From assembly GCA_021234155.1 (NCBI GenBank), contig JAJEKV010000003.1, positions 32,595,166 to 32,659,165 on the forward strand: 64,000 bases of DNA, given 5' to 3'. Under the pieces are notes generated by a model. It saw only the letters and a program-made list of their open reading frames with translations. It was not told the DNA's origin and searched no databases. Positions 59,261 to 64,000 of this stretch are shown in pieces. Both the position numbers and the translations under genes were made by a program. The stretch is from Isoetes taiwanensis (lineage: Eukaryota; Streptophyta; Lycopodiopsida; Isoetales; Isoetaceae). Positions within the stretch are counted from its first letter, which is position 1. Each line of letters starts with the position of its first letter.

Positions 59261-62200
59261 CAGGTTACATCTCCCCGGTCCAATGAGGCAGGAAAAGGAG
59301 GAATCCCTTCCTAGAGCATGGTGCCTCCATGGATGGCTAGAGGATCGTGGTCCCACTGGCGACCATGTATCCGTACCCGACTTGAAATCCCAAAATCCAT
59401 AGGCCACCCCGGTGCGTCCATCAAGCCCAAGATGTCCCTATAGGTACGTATCCTGCGACCAGGAGGTGTCAGACCCAGACCCGGCCCATACGGAATGACC
59501 GACTATAGACTCAGCCACTATAGGGAGCCTTGTAGCCATGCTAGGCAAGGTCCCACCTCCACTTTATCACCATGTTCCTTATATGGTGTTCACCCACATC
59601 ATACCATTGACAGCCAGGAGGGCTCTTGTGCACAAGCCGCATTTAACGAGATTGAAGGGGTTCTAACCAGGAGCAACTCTATTCTTTGATGGCCTTTAGA
59701 TATCTACCCTCCTTTAACCCATACACATAGGAGGAACAGAAAGAGAGAGCAATCATATACCAACATCCGTCATAATCCGAAATAGAACATAAAAGAGAGT
59801 CTAATCATCCATCTACTCATACAAGGGTTAGGTGGAAACATAAACCAGTGAGCCGTCAGAGAACCGTAGGTGCCATAGTACGCGCTACTGACCTGCAGAA
59901 TCACAGTACATCAGTACTTTATACAATTATTTAATAATGTGATTGAAGGGACCACCCCCTTTAGCAAAAGAATGAAAACTAGAAACGTGTGCCCGACGAT
60001 GCCGGGCATTAATCATAGATGTGTGGAATAGATAGACATTATGGAATTTGTAGGTGGAATTAAAGGCCCTATATCTATTCATGTCTATGGAGGTAATGGA
60101 GTGTCCAGCATTAGCTATGGATGGCTAGGAAAAATGGACGACATGGTGTGAATACAATGTGTAGACGTACTGGAGTATGTACAATTCAGGGTATCAGTTT
60201 AGAATTTTATGGAAGATCTCAGATCTAATGCATGGTCAATAGAGTTGTATTTAAAGTGTTAAGTATGGGGGATTATCATTGTGGCACTGCGACATCATAC
60301 AATTTAGGGTAATGGTTTAGAGTTTTATGGAAGATTGCAGCTCTAATGCATGGTCAATGGAATTGGATCCTAGTTTTACATATTGCAAATTCCGTTTTTC
60401 TTTCCACTATGTGGTAAATCCTTATGGTCATTCATAGCCAATCCGCTTAATTAGCCCAATGTTATTATTGGCTTTGAAATGGATGGTGTTGCTCATTGAC
60501 CATTGGCTATAAATTAATCTAGCAATCAAAATATAGTATATAGCAGATAAGGTAACAGTACATACAATTGTATGTTGCACGTGCCCTAGTAACCCTGGCC
60601 CAAAGTCTTCATCCTGCTAGTAATAATGTCACACAAATTTTATTATTGGTAGTCATTAGTTTGGTTTGGAATATACTATGTGAGGCTGTGCAGCTCAGTT
60701 ATAGTTGAATGTATATTCCTATATCATGGTTGCTCAAAATCATCATTATCCTGTCCTAAAGCAAAAAAAACTCATCCAAAATCTCAAGTAATGAAGTAGG
60801 CAGTGGCATTTTTTCTATATGGAGAAAGTCAATAATAATATTAAGGTAAACATAGTTTTAAAGGATAGATTTTTCGAACATATAACTTGCAGGGATTTTT
60901 TGATGAAAAGAATTAACGCAACTTGTGCCTGTAATGTATGATCGCTCAATGCCATTAGACTTCCACCGGAAGCTGCAATGTTGCCTCGACTGCCTTGTGC
61001 ACCAGCACTCAAATCTTGGGTCCTGTTTGATGTCTATGACATTAGTCTTCATTAGTCTTTCTTCGATGTTCCTTCTACGTGGTCATGATATTGGATAAAA
61101 AAAGACCCTTATTGGCTGATCCATATACAAAGACAATGCATATAACGGGTAGATTTTAACTGACAAAATGCCAAAAAGTGGAGATGATAGATGGGATGGG
61201 AATCTAACAATCTTTTGATCCTATGTTGGCTATTCATCAGAAATGTTATGCCAAAGAACATCGCATTGTGCCATAAACAATGTCTTCTGTTAAGCCTCTT
61301 TAGGCAAGCAAAGGGCTCGTTTCCATGTGCGCTGCATCAGGTACACGCAAAAGTTCCACAATCTTCTACCTTAATGCAATCCTTGCAGTTGGCATATATC
61401 GGCCATGAGCTTACAGAGTCTGCAATAAATAACTTAAGAAATGTAAACAAAATAAATGAAATGTAACAAAATAAATGAAATGTAGAGACTGGAGAACAAT
61501 TTTCGTAACTCTTATGCCATGTGTACGCCAACATCTTTTCCTCATGTTAAGAGCTAGATTCTCTTGCTGCCATGAAAACAAAATGTTTTGGTTAATGACC
61601 ATTGCCAAATACAAAACATGGTAGGGAAACTTCAGAAACTAAGAATGAGAATGCACCTTCTTCCAAAATTTCGGCAACATGGCCGCCAAAGGCATACGAT
61701 GGCATCAAAATTTGCAGCATCTACAACAAAATAGGAAAATAAAATAGAGCATGTTTAGGCAAGGACTAACCCTTGTTTGCATACCTTTGAAAGATGAAAA
61801 TAGCACATGAAATAAATATCATGCACAACTAACCTTAGAAGAGGAGTTGAATCAACAGGTCACTACGTAGTCTTTGATTTTGCTCTTACAACGTAATTAT
61901 CTCCTGCAAAACCACAAAAAAGATCAAGCTCATATTATATGCATGTGCCGACTTTTGCTCTATTTCTATGTACATGTAAACATTGCATATAGATAAATAT
62001 GTTATAGATTATGGTCCTCAAGATATCATTTATTTGAGTAATTTGTTGATTGAAATATATGGAAGTGTGGAGATCTTAAGAAAACCAAGGATGTTTTTGC
62101 TAAAATAAGAAGAAAAATGTCTATAACAGCATGTGTACATCAAGACCTTCATGAAAAAAACCCTTCACTTGTTTCGTCAAATGTGTCATGCGTTGAGCCA

Positions 62201-62970
62201 GATGCTGTCATCCTCTGATGTCACTAAGATGGCCCTGCTTTGGGAACGCATCTGGCCTTGAATATATAGCGAGTGTTTCTGATTCCAAGTCCATTCCCAT
62301 GTCCCGTACAATATGGATGGAAAACAAACTTCAAAAAACATGGTTAAAGGAACAACATAGTTTACCTTAAATGCTCCTTTCGAGGTATGATAGAGCCCGA
62401 GTACGGGGTATGCCAATGCTCTTGAGCAAATCAATGGTGTGGCCTGCTTGAGTAAATCAATTTGACCTTCTACAAAATTTTGGCAAAGACTACCAGTATC
62501 GTAATAAGACTCTGAATGGAATGCAGCAAAAGCGTAACAGATTTAATACCTTTGCCGGTTACTGGTCTGCACCAAATGCATCAAATGGGTCTGTGCCTAC
62601 ATAAAACAAAACAAAATGAGATAGCATGATTTGAGAAGGATGCGCTATACGAAGAAAAGAACTACTCAAACTATTTACATATGTTTTACCTTAAACCTTA
62701 GGCACCTTCAATTTTGTAGAAACTGAGGCCTATTTTGCTGTACCTGAACCTTTTTGCGAGAGATCTATTTTCCAGCACATTTAGCCTTGAAAACAAACTA
62801 TTTGCATCTGTTTTACTAACAAATATAAGAGAATTTGCAAACAACTATTTTTAGCCTCTCGTCTTACCCGGCTTCATAAGTTTTCCAATTATACTATACA
62901 GTTAGTTGCTTTGAGCACCTAAGAGAACATGATTTCCAGTTAGGTCTTTTACAAAACTATTATAAGAATG
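59261..62970. other. Anonymous stretch
   Basis: 59.27-59.9 kb is GC-richer and continues the sequence into which the LTR element inserted. A related block (AGGGTA…TTTAGA…TTTTATGGAAGAT…CTAATGCATGGTCAAT) occurs twice, at about 60187 and 60306. No supported gene. Confidence 0.45.
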
Positions 62971-63100
62971 CATATGTTGGCATGCAAAAACATGGACATT
63001 AGAAGAGTTACCTCATATGTTGGCATGCAAAAAACATGGACATTAGAAGAGTTACCTCATATGTTGGCATGCAAAAACATGGACATTAGAAGAGTTACCT
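62971..63100. repeat. Three-unit 43-bp tandem repeat
   Basis: CATATGTTGGCATGCAAAAA…GAAGAGTTACCT occurs three times (62971, 63014, 63058), almost identical. Confidence 0.92.
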
Positions 63101-63345
63101 AAAAATGAAGCAAAGAACTACTGCTAGATCCGTACCTTGAGGATTTGAATATTGTCCATTCTGAAGACCCCAAAACACATGGCTGTTCATATACAATAAA
63201 CACCTACAAATGGGCAGATCCACAATATAAGAATGGCATGAAAAAACTAAGTATATTCATAAAATAGAGTCCAATAACCTTTCCTAGCTACTGGTGTTTT
63301 GCTATATGTACAGTGGCAATGGCAGGATCAAACCAAAGAAATACA

Positions 63346-64000
63346 AATCTGAAGCCTGATGCCTCAGGTTACAGCACTCCAGGTGCTTCAAAGCTGCCAA
63401 ACATGAAACATAAAATGGTTATGTGACAACTTGATAACACTATACAATTGTCTGAAATAAGTAAATACTAACTTCAATCGAATGATGCATATGCAACAGA
63501 AGAGTGACGAAAAAATGCACTGATAAGTAGGTCCTTGCGGCTATGGCAGCTTCAGCTCGTAAAACTTTTATGGCGGCTTCAGTTCGTGAATTTCCCCAGC
63601 TTTGGGGCCATATAGAATGCTGCTTAGCCATAGCCAAGACCAGACACACAAATCCGAAGCCTGATGCCTCAGGTTATAGCACTCCAGGTGCTTCAAAGCT
63701 GCCAAAAAAGATGAAACATAAAATGGTTATGCGACAACTTGAAAACACTATGCAGTTGTCTGAAATAAGTAAATACCAACTTCAATCGAAGGATGCATAT
63801 AAACAGAAGAGTGACAAAAAAAATGCATTGGTATTATTTAAGCAGGTCGTTGCAGCTATGGCCGCTTCAGCTCGTAAAACTTGTACAACGGCTTCAGTTC
63901 GTGAATTTCCCCAGCTTTGGGACCGTATAGAATGCTGCTTAGCCATAGCCACGACCTTCACCTGGTTTGGGACCGTATGGAATGCTGCTTAGCCATAGCC
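63346..64000. repeat. 305-bp tandem duplication containing a GGCTATGGC…GCCATAGCC foldback
   Basis: Unit 1 starts at 63346 and unit 2 at 63651, with a partial third from about 63961 to the window end. Each unit holds a 97-bp segment bounded by GGCTATGGC and GCCATAGCC. In unit 2 the plus strand stays open from 63651 to 63841 (KPDASGYSTPGASKLP…), ending at a donor-like AAGCAG|GTCG, so a duplicated exon is possible. The 149-codon frame across both units is a product of the duplication. Confidence 0.75.

Overview
This is nuclear DNA of a land plant. The window is AT-rich, intron-rich and crowded with repeats. Three ordinary plant genes can be read exon by exon: a calcineurin-like phosphoesterase (minus, 1-1379, running off the left edge), a small twin-CX9C protein (minus, 24325-24863) and a PP2C phosphatase (plus, 52673-55025). 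The mixture of mobile elements, above all a Replitron-like HUH endonuclease, fits a non-seed plant such as a fern or lycophyte better than a seed plant. That placement is inference.

Layout. 1-1.4 kb holds the phosphoesterase. 4.4-5.8 kb holds an intact single-tyrosine HUH endonuclease ORF followed by three consecutive hairpins. 7.5-10.3 kb is a decayed minus-strand transposon protein. 10.6-19.4 kb is the most unusual part: at least two plus-strand transcription units with duplicated promoters, a small acidic protein, and a long decayed gene with an apparent ParB-like DGQHS motif, a possible DNA-methylase core and an FCP1-like HAD domain. The promoters or introns of these units carry a palindrome of consensus CACGCCAGGCGTG, ten copies of it in one intron. 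20.8-23.1 kb is a tRNA-dihydrouridine synthase pseudogene with a tandemly duplicated terminal exon. 24.3-24.9 kb is the CX9C gene. 25-33 kb is mostly anonymous, with a 322 bp MITE at 28.3 kb. 33.4-40 kb has three unrecognised plus-strand hypothetical genes between minisatellites. 40.9-44.7 kb holds minus-strand transposase and LINE remains. 46.4-47.8 kb is a multicopper oxidase relic split by a second, almost identical copy of the MITE. 47.9-49.1 kb is a nest of duplications and hairpins. 52.7-55.0 kb is the PP2C gene. 57.6-59.3 kb is a small LTR element. 63-64 kb holds tandem duplications.

The host genes show no operon-like relation to each other. The coherent system, if there is one, is the 10.6-19.4 kb block: a repeated palindrome sits in the non-coding parts of genes encoding a ParB-like/methylase-like protein, as if the element carried both a DNA-binding protein and its sites. 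The visible copy has several frameshifts and stops, so it is probably no longer functional. All family calls are from memory of motifs; no search was run.
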